NCBI RefSeq assembly: GCF_021347895.1
Contig: NC_067126.1
Location: 35,862,982 to 35,926,981 of the forward strand
Reading direction: 5' to 3'
Source: Acanthochromis polyacanthus
Taxonomy: Eukaryota; Chordata; Actinopteri; Pomacentridae
DNA length: 64,000 bases
Shown here: piece by piece, positions 52,810 through 64,000 of the stretch
Layout of the letters: the number at the start of each line of letters is the position of its first letter
Numbering within the stretch: position 1 is the stretch's first letter
The notes under the pieces: model-generated
Seen by the model: the letters and a program-made list of their open reading frames with translations, nothing else
The model's database searches: none
What the model was told of the DNA's origin: nothing
Translations under genes and position numbers: made by a program

Positions 52810-53112
52810 AGACCCGTACCGCGTAGCCTGTGGCCTACGGATACGGGCACTTTCCATTTGCCAATCAGATACGCGAGATCTGGTCACGTGACTCCCGGTA
52901 GACGCTGGGTTACGGACCCGTAGCATCGGTACTACAGGTACGGACCCTAAAACTTAACCCTAACACTAACCCTAACCTTAACCTTTGCTTACGTTTCAAC
53001 AGTTTGCAGTGGTTAGCAGCTTCTTGACTCGCGAGACTCGCGTACGGGTCCGTATCTGTCTGGCAAATGGAAAGTGCCGTATCCGTAGGCCACAGGCTAC
53101 GGGTACGGGGTC
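52810..53112. mobile_element. foldback MITE with telomere-like core
   Basis: Arms of about 53 bases (52810-52862 and 53061-53112; gtagcctgtggcctacgg and its complement) enclose a core with acccgtagcatcgg and an aaccctaacactaacc stretch at 52956-52980 resembling interstitial telomeric repeat. There is no coding capacity. Confidence 0.65.
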
Positions 53113-53515
53113 CATATCTGTAGACACTACCTTCATCATATGGATGTGATCAGGGCAGGACTCTGATCATACATGTAAAGTTTCAGGCAGATTGGAGCAT
53201 GTTCAGGACATTTACACAGCATTTGAAATTTCATGGAGAAGGATCAAAATTCCAGAGGCCGCCACGAACACGCCTTTGACTTTAGAAAAAGATCTTAATA
53301 ACTTTGGGATCATTAAGGCCTCCTGTATGTACTGGCCGAATTTGAGGTGAATTGGAGTTTCCCCCTAGGAAGGAGTTCGCTCTAGAAAAAAATTAAAAAT
53401 GGGCAAAATCTGACATTCACACAAAATAGCTCACTCCTGTTGGGTTTGGAATGTGGCTGTCACCACTTTTTTGTTCAGCCTGATGTGCTGCATATGTTGT
53501 ACCAAACTTGGTAGA
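53113..53515 (+). other. spacer between paired MITEs
   Basis: The sequence (agtttcaggcagattggagc ... ggaaggagttcgctctag) resembles a common fish repeat tail, but I could not name it. No gene seen. Confidence 0.3.
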
Positions 53516-53517
53516 TA

Positions 53518-53595
53518 CACCCCCTGTCAAAAGTTGTAGGACAGGTTCTACTTTTTTGAATGACAAAGTGGTCCTAAAACTTTTGACAGGGGGTG
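53518..53595 (-). mobile_element. 78-base Tc1/mariner-type palindromic MITE, inverted partner
   Basis: TA-flanked and inverted relative to 52702-52778. Together the pair bounds an 894-base segment. Confidence 0.65.
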
Positions 53596-53603
53596 TATGT
53601 ATA

Positions 53604-53965
53604 CGCTACCCGTTCAAAAGTGTCAGGTCACCCAGACAATTCCATGTTTTCCATGAAAACTGTCACTTTTATTCATGTACGAACATAACTAATAAGTTTT
53701 CTAATCATCAATGAGCCTTTCAGCACCATTAGCTAACACAATGTAGCATTAGAACACAGGAGTATGGTTACTGGAAATGTTCCTCTGTACCCCTATGGAG
53801 ATATTCCATTAAAAATCAGCTAGATTTCCATCTAGAATAGTCATTTACCACATTAACAATGTCTACACTGGATTTATCATTCATTTAATGTTGTCTTCAT
53901 TGAAAAAAAAAACTGCTTCATTTTCAAAAATAAAGATATTTGACCCCAAACTTTTAACAGTAGTC
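53604..53965. mobile_element. Tc1/mariner-type MITE
   Basis: TA at 53602-53603 and 53966-53967. The left terminus cgctacccgttcaaaag and right inverted terminus gactactgttaaaagtttgg match a Tc1-like fish repeat whose arms include ccatgttttccatgaaaac. Non-autonomous, 362 bases. Confidence 0.7.
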
Positions 53966-53967
53966 TA

Positions 53968-54680
53968 TATATAATTAAACCAATTAATCGAGTAATAATT
54001 GGGGTTAAGCAATTAACAAATAATAAATTATTCATTGCAGCATTACTTTGGTCCATAAAATGTAGGAATATATAATGAAAGTCATCCACAGCAATTTTCC
54101 AAAAAAGATAATGTCTTCTTGTTTTGAGCAACCATCTGCATGAGGGAGAAAAGCAGCTATCCAGCAACACCTGCTCGCCTTGTTTCTTCAAAGTGATTTA
54201 AATGATGAAGTTATTATTTTTAAAAAGTTGCTGAGTAATTTTCTGTCAGTTGCCCCATCGTTTCCACTGATGCACTTAAACAGTGCATGCTCACGGTTGT
54301 GGGAAGGTACCCACGGAAGCAATTAAAATCCTTAATTAAAAACAACACGCATGTTATTAAACTTCAGTTACTTCTTTTAGAAGTTGAAATGAGTTTTAAA
54401 CAAGAAAAGAAAAACTATTACTTCCAATCTATTTACTTTAAGTACATCTCTGGGATAATTTACTTCAGCCTGGAGATTAAACAGCGTTAATCTTCTCTGA
54501 ATTGATCTCATCTCAAATGCACTTGAATGCTTCATTTGTCTGTAAAAACGGTCAAAATCTTCTTCCTGCTGGGGTTAAGTTTCGGAAATGTCCCCTTTTT
54601 CATCTCATTAGGTTTGCATCTCTTTGCTTCAGACAATGGGGGAGCAAAAACCTCGTAGAAAACGGCTGAAATCACCCCCG
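53968..54680. other. no gene recognised
   Basis: AT-rich intergenic sequence. Confidence 0.45.
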
Positions 54681-54684
54681 TGTG

Positions 54685-55155
54685 GCGACGCTGATGGAAT
54701 TATGAGTAACGTGGTAGCACATAATTCCTTGGTAATGGCCATTTAAGGCAGATGGACACATCCTGTCCAGCCGCCGGCAAGAGCGCAGACGTATGGAGAA
54801 CCGGCGCCGCCTAACAGCAACAGAACGGCTCGTATTCTCGACACCGGCGGTAATGTAGGTCTTTAAAACAATCTCATGAATATCTACAGCTCCCTCCTCC
54901 CTGCAAATGGCTTCATGGTCTTTAATTAGAGCTAACTTGTCACTGACTGAGCTGACATGCAGGCCCGTGTCATGCAGACTAAATGAGGTAATTAAATAAT
55001 TAATGGCTAATTGGGGATCAATTAGGCAGAAGATCGGGAGCTCATATACAGCGCGAGTTTGTCCTCCTACATAGAAATTGCTAATTAACTCATTAAAAGG
55101 GACCAAATTGTGATTGTATTTCTCTGGGAGGACAGACGTGGTATTCATTGCTCCG
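54685..55155. promoter_or_regulatory. candidate conserved non-coding element
   Basis: A repeat-free block with clustered homeodomain-type sites (gaggtaattaaataattaat, ctaattggggatcaattagg, gctaattaactcattaaaag) and intact-looking GC-rich parts. A 158-codon minus-strand open frame crosses it but has no recognisable domain. Classed by composition only. Confidence 0.35.
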
Positions 55156-55890
55156 GTTTAAATCATCCTAACAGGTCTCTTGGCTTTTGTGTAAATACAG
55201 ACGTTGCAGTTCCACATTCGCTTCTGTTTTCTTTGCTTACAGAGCGCTTAAGATGAAGACATCTCAGCAAAGCCAACGCAGAGGATTATTATCGTTTCCT
55301 CAGCAGCGGGGCTGTGTTGGCTGGAAAATGGGAATTCACAATGCTGATTAGTGCGGGCATTTTGAAGTTTTGCAAGCTTATTCAGTTGTTGTCAGAGGTG
55401 GAGAAGGGAGGCGAGTGAGCTGTTTCTAATCTTATTCAGCAGCATTAGTCTGTGTGGCGTTGGTGAGTGTTTACAGAAACAGCAACCATCAGCTTTCCTC
55501 AAGAGCACAAATAAACAGAAATGTGGTGAACTGCCCCATAGCATATTCTATACTTATCTCCCAGAAGGACCCTGTCAGCTCATTTAGCGACTCTCAGACC
55601 GCACTGTCCACCAGCACCGTCCCAGTATGAAGCAAAATATCCCCACAGCTGTGCAAAGGACAACAGCAGCTATTTGTGATGACTGAAACAATGCTGGAAA
55701 TGTGTGAATCCGGTTCATTTACTGCAAATCACAAGCAAAAACTTCCAGTTCACACTCTCCAGCAAATGTAGTTTCAGGTGTATGTTATGTTTTTGTTTCT
55801 GATGCACCTTCAAAGTAATTAATAGGACAACCTTGTTGAAATAATGGACAGTTATGTGTAACATCAATTTGCTCTTTATGCCAAAATGTC
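55156..55890. other. no gene recognised
   Basis: Intergenic sequence without recognised features. Confidence 0.45.
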
Positions 55891-55894
55891 CATC

Positions 55895-56375
55895 TGGAAG
55901 TGAACAATAAACACTGAAACCTCAGCAACAATATCAGTCAGTTACAATACCGGGCTTTGCAAAAGTTCTGTTACACTTGTTGAGACATTCACGAAAATGA
56001 ACACAAAGATTTTTTGGTGCAATAAGATAAAACTTTTGGGTGGCCACATTTCTGATTAATATTATCATTAACACATATATTGAAATATTTGGAAAATAAA
56101 AAATTATCTTATTGCACCAAAAAATCTTTGTGTTCATTTTGCTTGCATTTTGCAAGTGTAACAGAACTTTTGCAAAGCCCGATATTCTGTTATCTTCTAG
56201 TAAAATGATTCATACATGCATTAAAGTCTTTGGTATTTAGGACTTTTATGAAGAACTGATCGAGATGATGCACGGAACAGTTTTGTTTACATTTTCGTCG
56301 GAGTTCTGACTTACGGCGAAGATCGATTTACGTAGACTTACTAACTGAACTCCAATGAAAGTCGAGGACCTCCTG
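55895..56375 (-). mobile_element. pogo/Tigger-like element, partial, with nested MITE
   Basis: Starts within the family body (gaacaataaacactgaaacc, compare 35131) and ends at the right terminus gtcgaggacctcctgta. A 232-base foldback element interrupts it after gttacaata. Confidence 0.75.
55950..56180. mobile_element. foldback MITE inserted in the pogo-like element
   Basis: The near-perfect inverted arms cgggctttgcaaaagttctg ... and complement extend through aaaatgaacacaaagatttt. The target acaata|ttctg is known from 35186-35194, giving a 2-3 base duplication (AT/ATA). About 230 bases, no coding capacity. Confidence 0.75.
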
Positions 56376-56427
56376 TATTTGTTGGTTGCAACATAAGTTG
56401 TAGTTTGGAGAGCTAAAAATCATCTGC

Positions 56428-57045
56428 CATGATCCCTGTTCCAGCCTGTTTCCCTCCTTCATTCTCCCTCCCGGTCTCTCCTTCTTCCTCCTGTTCTTTC
56501 TGTAGCTGTCTGTCTGTTTTCATCTGTCTCTCTTTGGCTCCCTCTGTCTGTCATCTCTCCCTCATGTCTCACCTGTCTACACTCAGCTGATTACTGCAGG
56601 TGACACGCATTGCAGTAATCAGCTCACCTGCCCACTACTGAAGCCTGTTCATTCACTTACACTCCGCTGTATCATAAACTCACATCCTGTCAGTACTCTC
56701 TTCTGGAGCCCTGCTTACCCCTCAGCTGCTTCACCTCCATGGACTCTGCTCTTCTCCCCCTGGATTCCTACCTGTTCCTGTTTTTGTTCCTTGACTCCCA
56801 GTAGCTTAGCTTCCCAGATTTTGTAAGTACTCTGTGTTTCGTTGCCTGCTTCAGTTTATCTCTATTTGGTTTCTGTAGATTAGCTGTGGATTTTTGTAGG
56901 TGTGTGACTTATTTTAGTATAGATTTGGTTTAGTTTTCCTTCTACTGTATTGGTTAGTTCCTGTTTGGTTTAAATAAAAACCCTTTTTCCTTTGACCACC
57001 TGTCTGCCACTATCTGCGCCTGGGTTCTCTGACTCTCACAACAAA
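56428..57045 (+). repeat. retroelement-like dispersed repeat ending with AATAAA and U5-like tail
   Basis: Pyrimidine-rich body (56440-56580), then gtttaaataaaaaccctttt at about 56970 and cctgtctgccactatctgcgcctgg... gactctcaca, a style I associate with fish LTR or retroelement tails. No TG..CA boundary with matching target site could be confirmed. A 21-base inverted repeat (cagctgattactgcaggtga) lies near 56585-56625. Confidence 0.4.
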
Positions 57046-57956
57046 ATCAGCTGAAAGTCACCAAAAAGAGCTGCAGATTCAGGTGATAATTGTCTGTCAG
57101 GTGATGGGTTTTGGAAACACTGTGAGGTAAAGTACAGTTAAGATTTGATGACTAAAACCCTTCAAGGATCATGAATAATAAAAACCAGTCTCCTATGTGA
57201 AAGTCTTGCATGCTGAGCCATCCATCACACTTTACTTTTCACTTCAGTTCATTCCCTGAACCCTTGGATGGTGCAGAACATTAATCATGAGGGGCAGACC
57301 CATTTCACCTCGTTCATGATAAAACCAGCTCAGTATCGTAGACGTCTGCATGCTTTTGGGTTAACCAGGAGAGAACCGTGAGACTTTTTTTGCATTTTAT
57401 TTTCTCTTTGATTTTGCCTCAACCCTAACTAGTTTTTGTTTCCTGCCTGGACTTTCGGTAACGACAATCAGCATGTCAGTAAAGTTTTCTTTTTGTGACC
57501 AAAACTCTGCCCCTTGTATCCTGCATTTAGGTCCAGTCTTTGACCAAAACTCTTAAGACTGCTGCCAAAACAGAGGTCGTGCTTGAATGTCTCTTCTCTA
57601 ACGTGACCAGCGGTAAACCGGCACTCGCTGGACGCTTTAGCTTCCTTATAAATCCCTTGTCTTGACTCTTCTTATTGGTTCACTGAGGTGAGGTAGACAA
57701 CTTCAATATGAGGAGCTTTATTCCCCACTGAGAAGCGCTACACTCGCTGCATTTTTCCCAGCAATCTCTGGTTTACACTTAAAAATATAAAGCGGTTTTG
57801 ACAAGTGGAGTCCAAATTAGCTACCTGCTGCTTTCTTATTTGTGACTACCTAAAAGGAAAAACTGTCATTCTCACACAGAAGCACAACCAACTGCATCCA
57901 GAGAGTGAATTAAATGCATCTGGTAAAAGAAATCCCAGTTTGGAGAATCGTAGATC
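57046..57956. other. no gene recognised
   Basis: Intergenic sequence without recognised features. Confidence 0.45.
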
Positions 57957-58745
57957 TCCTGTCAAACTCATTTTAGTTCCGGTTCCACATTCGGTCCAAA
58001 ACAACACGTAACAAAACGGAAAAAGGCAAAACGTTTGACAAAAGTTACAAAGCAACAAAATAACACAGGAGACAAAAAAGGGGATAAAACACAAGCAAGA
58101 CAAAAGGAAACGCACAAGGACAAAAACATGTAACTAAGATGAAAGTCAGGCAGAAAACGACGAAAACATGACAAAATGAGAAAAACGACACGAAACAAAA
58201 AGTAGACAAGTGAGAAGACAAAAAGGAACAACACAACAAAAATAGATAAGCGAGACAGAAAGGAAACACAAAATGACAAACATGAGAAGTGACAAAAGAA
58301 GGCAAAAAACAAGACGACATATTAAGACACAAAACGATAAAAATATGAGACAAACGAAACAAAGCAAAAAGACAAAAGGCACATAAAGGGCACAAATGAC
58401 AAAAGCGAGGAACAAAGCAACATAAAAACTGACGAGAAACAAACAAAACGACGAATAAAGCAAAACACAGAATGACGACACACAAGCAAAACAAAAGCCA
58501 GACAAATAACAAAAACAAGACAAAAATATTACAAAACTGAGACACAAAAAGAGCATTGAACAATCTAGTATTTTACTTTCTGATCAGAACAACTTGTCAC
58601 AGTCTAGAAATTATTTTAAATTTATACTTTTACTAATTTGCAATCTGCAGTTAATGTTTTCTCTGGAATTTTTAAACTTTGGGGGGTGGATTAAACCCTC
58701 TGGAGGACCGGTTTTGGCCCATGGACCACATGTTTGACACTCCTG
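57957..58745 (+). mobile_element. non-autonomous element with (gacaaaa)-like interior
   Basis: The left end cctgtcaaactcattttag and right end catgtttgacactcctgg form short inverted termini. The interior 58020-58560 is a degenerate acaaaacgacaaa repeat, and the right part has the phrase ggcccatggaccacatg. It belongs to the family at 31612. The minus strand reads as a long hydrophobic frame only because the repeat is simple. Confidence 0.6.
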
Positions 58746-60550
58746 GTCTAGATGGAATTCCAAACTGCTGGATTCCTGATTTCAGAGATTCTCCAACAGT
58801 TAATTCTTTCAAACCGACTTTGTTAGAAACTGTGAAAAATGTTTAGTTGCTTCTGTTTGTCTTTTGTCGCAGCTTCGCAGAGTATCTCATCAATCTAACC
58901 CCTGTGAGCGGGCCTCTAGAGTTTCTACCAAACACTCTGATCTAAAAATACAAATCTACTGTACATGCAGAAGCATTTCCTCTCTGTTCAACACACACAT
59001 TATTCTGTTTTAGAAGTGAGCGTGCCCCATGAGACAGTAGTCATATTTCTCTAACCCGCGACCTGCTTGTCTTCCTAAATATTATTTTAGCAGTGAAGCT
59101 TCGCGGCCTCCTTTTCTCTGAATTGGAGGCACCATAGGAAGGAGTCGGCCTGGTGTGAAATCCACCAGAGTAGCTGTGTAGGTGGATGTAGTGGGAGGTA
59201 AGAGGCATGATGTCAGCTTTAATTTGTTCACACAGAAACCTTCTTTGTTGGTGCAGTTTTTGATTGTTGACAATGAAGGAAGAGTTTGATGAAAAGATAT
59301 TGAATTTTATTTCTGTGCGCTCAGCTCTGAGGTCTCGGATGTGTTTGGCGTTGCTTTTGGAACATCACAACTAAGACCACAAAGCCTGCTGGAAAAACTA
59401 CACCTTCCACCAACTGGCCTATTTAGAAAAGGGTTAAAGTGTCCTACACCTGGTCACCACATAATGAGGACAGGGCCGTTCTGCAGCTTTTGGTCACAAA
59501 TGGCTCAATTGCTATACCTATGTCCGTGAATAAGACCGTACATGACCATTGCACCGAATCGATGTGACTGCTCCCTAAGTTGCCAAAGCGGATCATGCGT
59601 TGTAGCATTTCTCCGTGTTGACAGCATGTGGCAACAAAGCAGCACCAGGCGTATGATGTAGATCCTCCGTCATGGCCCGTCATGAAAGCGGCAAATCTTG
59701 TGATCGGTGTGGATGAAGCTCTTACTATAGCGAACCCAGCCAGACATCGGTGAAGCGTACTGATGTTTTGTTACAGTTTTTTATTCTTTCCAGATGGCCT
59801 TTGACTTTCTTTAGACAGAAACACCGTAAGAGCTACGAACAAAAGAACAAAACAAACAATTAACATAAATGAGAGCCATTAAAACTATACAGAATTCTTG
59901 GGATGCATTCTATCCATACACACAAAGGGGCTAACTGCAACAACATTAGCAATGAGAACAATGCACAAAATACATTAACACAGATAATTAACCACACAAA
60001 AACTCATAATGAAATAAATAAACCAAGTCAATACCTTGTCCCCACGTTTAGCTAGGAGCTTATAAGTAACATAAATCGCGTTGCTATCCTTTCCATATGA
60101 TTTATTCACAGTATGAATCAACAACTTACAGACTCATTTTCCTTCTGTTTAGACGCGTCTTCCGATGTCAAGACACCCTCTTTTCCGCCATAAGCTTCCG
60201 CCGGAAGAGCGTCAAAATAAAGCATGACGCATTAAAATTACAGCAACAAAAATAAAGCAAGGAGGGAACTCAATTTTAACTTGTAAGAAACAAAGGCTTT
60301 GTAAAGCAATAAAAGAAGTCATTTACAATACCTGTGTTTTCGACTTTGAGTCCATCAAAGCATTTTTTGGCAGCTTAAAATGCGCTTGAGAGTACATTGG
60401 AGGTGTGGTGCTGTTTCAGCTCAGTTTGGTTCCATTGATGATTCATGAAGGTAGTTGCTAGCACAGAGCTGGAGGAGCCACCCTGTTACACCCATAGCAA
60501 ACTAAATGTTCCACCATCAGCATTTTTCATATTAATATTGTTGTCTAGCA
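58746..60550. other. no gene recognised
   Basis: Intergenic. 59440-60540 may be an old transposon (no termini found). No coding domain was recognised. Confidence 0.35.
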
Positions 60551-60552
60551 CA

Positions 60553-60990
60553 TCACCTTGCAGCTAGAAGATAATCGGTTCACATTCCGGCCTTCCTGGG
60601 ATCTTTCTGCATGGAGTTTCCATGTTTCTGTGATGTGTGGGTTTTCTCCAGGTTCTCCAGCTTCCTCCCACAGTCCAGTTAGTTGTCGTAGGTCACAGCA
60701 GCAGTCACACCGAGATGATCGCCCCAAATTTCTGACAGTCAGAATTTCATGGCAGCTTGTCTTTGGTCACCATGACAACGGCCGTCCTTGAACCTGTCCC
60801 ACAGTGTGCTTTAGAGCCAAAGATATTCTCTCACGATTGTTATCTTTCGTCCCAGTTGGCCTAAAATCACACAATATGTAGAGGCCTTAAGTCAGCTAAG
60901 AGAGACTCCAACCACTCGCGACCCTAATGAGGAGATAATTGTTGTGAATAATGAGGATTTATCCACAACAAAGTGGTGTGTAGATGATGG
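60553..60990 (+). mobile_element. SINE-like fish repeat, interrupted copy
   Basis: 60553-60680 matches 16855-16975 (gcagctagaaga ... tcctcccacagtcca). 60895-60990 matches the tail (gagactccaaccactcgcgaccc ... gatggatgga). The middle is replaced by other sequence. Confidence 0.65.
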
Positions 60991-62491
60991 ATGGATATTG
61001 TTGTCATTCAGGGATGTCATCTGGTACTCAGTGTTAGCTCCTCCTCCATTGCTGTTGTTCAACATTTCTACATGTACAGGATGACGGTCGGTTGATGTCA
61101 TGTTTGTCAAGCCCCTCCTCCACTGGGATTGGACAGTTGGGTGAAGGGTGAAATTGGCGAATTTTCAACTCTCACCACTTGGCAGGGAGTGGACGCTCAG
61201 TGCTGCATCATTCTGCTGTCTTTTTTTGGCATAATTTGCACATGTTCTGTACCAGCTGCAAAAAAGACGCAGGCCCAGGTATCCAGAATAACTTCCACAC
61301 CCACATTTTGTTCCGGCTATGAACCACCTTGCATGCTGATGAATCGTTGCTGTTGTTTATTTTCTCTCTCTTTCTCATATCAGTCTTATAAACTGTTCAG
61401 GCTCATTTCCTTGCCTGCTGAACATCTGCTCATTGATGGACTCTAATCACCGATGATCCTTAAACGCCTCACATGCAGGCTGATGTACCTGCTAGCCAGG
61501 TGGCTGCAGTTCAGTCAGCTGTGAGACCAAAAGTTGAGCTGGAGATGAAGTAAAGACAATCTCCTGTCATATTTGGCAACTGCAACTTCCTACATGCACA
61601 GATATCAAAGATACATATCACAACCTCTTACGGTGAACCGAGATGCTACTTTTCTGCTCATAAAATCTTCACCTCTTTTTGTCTTTCTACTAAGGTTCAA
61701 TATCCAAGTTGCAATGAGTAAATCTGAGCGAGTCAAACATGTTTTCCCTCAGCTTCTACTCTTTGTGCCTGCTCTTGAACGGAAGTTGTGTTAACACTAA
61801 ACTGATGTTACTCGTTTGAGCATTCAGAGAACCGAGTGTTTGAAAGTCTTTGAGTACACATGTAGGGTCTTAATTGCTTATGCTGAAAAAATATTGTCAT
61901 CAATTTTGGTCCATTTAGATTTGAAAAGAAAACAAAGGACACAGAAAATCACATCAGCACAGAAGAAGAATGGATGTTGAATATTGATCCCTCTACAGCA
62001 GATTATTTAGTCAGCGCTCGACCATCTGGACTAGATAAACATTTATCCACAACAAAATCTTGTTTATTTGCCTGTGAGAGGGACGGTGCCAGAAACTGTT
62101 CAACTTTTTAATAAGACTTTACTTTCTGTGGGCTCCAACTTGTATTTGAAACAACTATGAACAGGTGATCAGTTGTTAACCCTTTACAGGAGCTGGGTTT
62201 CTAGGCCGTGGGTTCTGTATGTTAGAATATTTAGGAAAGCAGTTTGGCAATCCTCATATAGTAAGTTACCCATTTAATGTAAACAATGTTGGTGTACATT
62301 TATGATTGTTACTGTATGCAGTGTTTTGACTTCATAACTTTCCATATATTATTGAAAGTTGCCATATGCTGGAATGATTTGGGATTTATTCCTTTGTGTA
62401 GCATGTTGGGAATGTGATTGGTTGCGAACTTGCAGCCACTGCCTGCTTAAAATGACTTTTTTCATGTGAACTATTTGCCTAACTTTGCAAA
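60991..62491. other. no gene recognised
   Basis: Intergenic sequence without recognised features. Confidence 0.45.
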
Positions 62492-62493
62492 TA

Positions 62494-62886
62494 CAGGGGC
62501 TCCTCGACTTACGTCAGAGTTTCGTTCCTGGTATAACATAAGCCGATTTTCGCCGTAAGTCGGAACTCCGGTGAAAATGTAAACAAAGCCGTTACGTGCA
62601 TCATGATATCTATCAGTTTACATGTTTTTACAGCTACAGTAACAAAAAAAACAGTCACTAGCTCACACTGAAACACAACTCGGTAGGAAAATACCGGCAA
62701 AATGTTAACTGTAGGTCGTGAATGTAGCATGATCCAATGTGGCGCCAAATATAAACAAAGATGTCTTAAAGTGCCGCATAACGACTGCACATACAGTATC
62801 CATCCGCGCCGCTCACCATCTAGTTCTGCTGAACCAGTTCCAACAAACGCCGCAAGTCGAGGACGTCGTAAACCGAGGACTTCCTG
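62494..62886 (+). mobile_element. pogo/Tigger-like MITE, complete
   Basis: 393 bases flanked by TA (62492-62493 and 62887-62888). Termini are caggggctcctcgacttacg and the inverted form of caggaagtcctcggtttacg. The interior differs from the other copies (aaaatgttaactgtaggtcg), so this is a separate subfamily. Confidence 0.8.
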
Positions 62887-62888
62887 TA

Positions 62889-64000
62889 ACATGCTCATCC
62901 CCTCCTATGCAAATATCTCAGGAAACAGATGTGCAAAGAGTTGTTCTGTCCTCTGACAAGGATGTAAAATACCTTCTATTATCAAGCGAGATGTCTGTCT
63001 GTGCAGATAGTAATTTAGGATAATTAAAAAGCATGCACTAATGTAAAGCATTAATGATAGTCATATTGACCAGATTGTTGCAATTCATTTGATTTTTGAT
63101 GATTTATTAGCCATTGATTAGGGATACTAGCAACTTTTTAGCCCACTAGTATATTTGAAAAGTATGTTATCTTTAAAAAATTGTAGAAATTACTAATTCA
63201 GTTTCTCCAGGTTGTTCCTCTACTAGAGAGACATGTCATTTAGAACGGGTTTATTGAATTAATCTTACTTCAGAGAGATGCTACGGGCCTGACCGCAAGC
63301 CTCTTAGTGATCGCTTTAGCCATCCATTGCTGCCCAACGGTAGCCAAAAAATGTTCCACTGCATTGGCACCAACATTACGCAAAGAAATATCTATCGCTC
63401 CATAAATATACTGTAAATGTAGTTGTAAATTTACTGTTTACGACTGCAGTAAAGTGAATTAGTCAGGCAGTGTAGCAGTAAACTGGTGAGGTTTGCATAA
63501 GATTGCTGCGTTTATTTCACCTTCAAAGCAAAGCTCTGACCCCATCTGTACTACAGTAGCTTTAGTTATTGATTGGATATTACGCATGAAGTGTAACGAA
63601 TCAGACGGTGCTGTGGATGGGACATTGCTCGAGAAAACAAAGTGATAGAACTGACAGAGAGAGGAGGTTACATCAGGAATCCGTGAATAAATATAATTTA
63701 CAACTGGAAAAACGCCGAATAGCAGCCAGACTACTGACTGATTGAACCCTACAACAGATGACTAGAACACCATAAAATCACAATTGGAATCAACTAGATG
63801 CTGTAGAGAGACAGTATCAGAAAATATAGAATAATCTGAAAGGCTTCCTGGAATAAGATGAAGTGTTGTTCAGGAAGACAAAGTGGTGTTTCCAAATTCT
63901 GTGGTGGAGAATTGAAAACTGTGAGCTTAAAAACGACTGAACACATTGAAAACTCTGCTGCAGTGTGCTATATTTTAAGGCTGTGTTTGTAGCAGGACTC
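62889..64000. other. no gene recognised
   Basis: Intergenic AT-rich sequence to the window end. Confidence 0.45.

Noticed and set aside
52956..52980. Interstitial telomere
   Set aside because: Only about four imperfect ccctaa-like units inside a foldback MITE; too short to be a true telomeric tract.
58045..58563. 172-codon hydrophobic minus-strand frame resembling a membrane protein
   Set aside because: Product of a degenerate acaaaacgacaaa repeat; low complexity, no conserved motif.

Overview
The window looks like a nuclear chromosome segment from a teleost fish, probably a percomorph; the species cannot be fixed from the sequence. The grounds are a split vertebrate Krüppel-like factor gene with large introns, many long (AC)n/(GT)n microsatellites, and a dense layer of degenerate DNA transposons of types common in fish (hAT, Tc1/mariner, pogo/Tigger-like, piggyBac-like). 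A LINE 3' fragment and SINE-like dispersed repeats are also present. There is no operon structure, CRISPR array, tRNA or rRNA.

Only one protein-coding gene is well supported: klf7, on the + strand. Three coding exons are present: 16101-16752 (activation region and zinc finger 1), 31226-31349 (finger 2 and the start of finger 3) and 43306-43357 (end of finger 3, ...KRHI, stop). All have AG/GT boundaries and compatible phases. They encode 275 residues. The first coding exon (roughly 34 residues in the family) must lie upstream of base 1, so bases 1-16100 are intron 1. Intron 2 is 14.5 kb and intron 3 is 12.0 kb. The 3' UTR begins at 43358 with a purine-rich tract and probably runs at least to a polyadenylation signal at 44509 or 45550. 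From about 46 kb to 64 kb no gene is convincingly recognised.

Mobile DNA by region: 1-206, end of a hAT-like repeat; 4196-4740, Tc1-like relic with a broken transposase start; 5319-6190, hAT-type element carrying a LINE fragment; 11.9-12.27 kb, pogo-like end; 16.8-17.2 kb, SINE-like repeat; 17662-18206, piggyBac-like MITE with TTAA target sites; 32059-32630 and 36880-37434, two copies of an inverted-repeat element carrying a RecQ-helicase fragment; 49292-50250, hAT-like element; 52.7-53.97 kb, cluster of nested inverted-repeat MITEs; 57957-58745, long non-autonomous element. A pogo/Tigger-like family recurs at 22.8, 26.6, 34.6, 40.0, 42.0, 55.9 and 62.5 kb.

Several non-repetitive, TAATTA-rich blocks (for example 41.0-41.35 kb and 54.7-55.15 kb) look like candidate conserved regulatory elements of the klf7 neighbourhood, but this cannot be shown without alignment. 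I found no clear undescribed biological system. The most interesting items are the helicase-fragment element whose second copy carries flank from the first, the pogo-like family with a transposase fossil, a 57-bp minisatellite beside the last klf7 exon, and the nested transposons.
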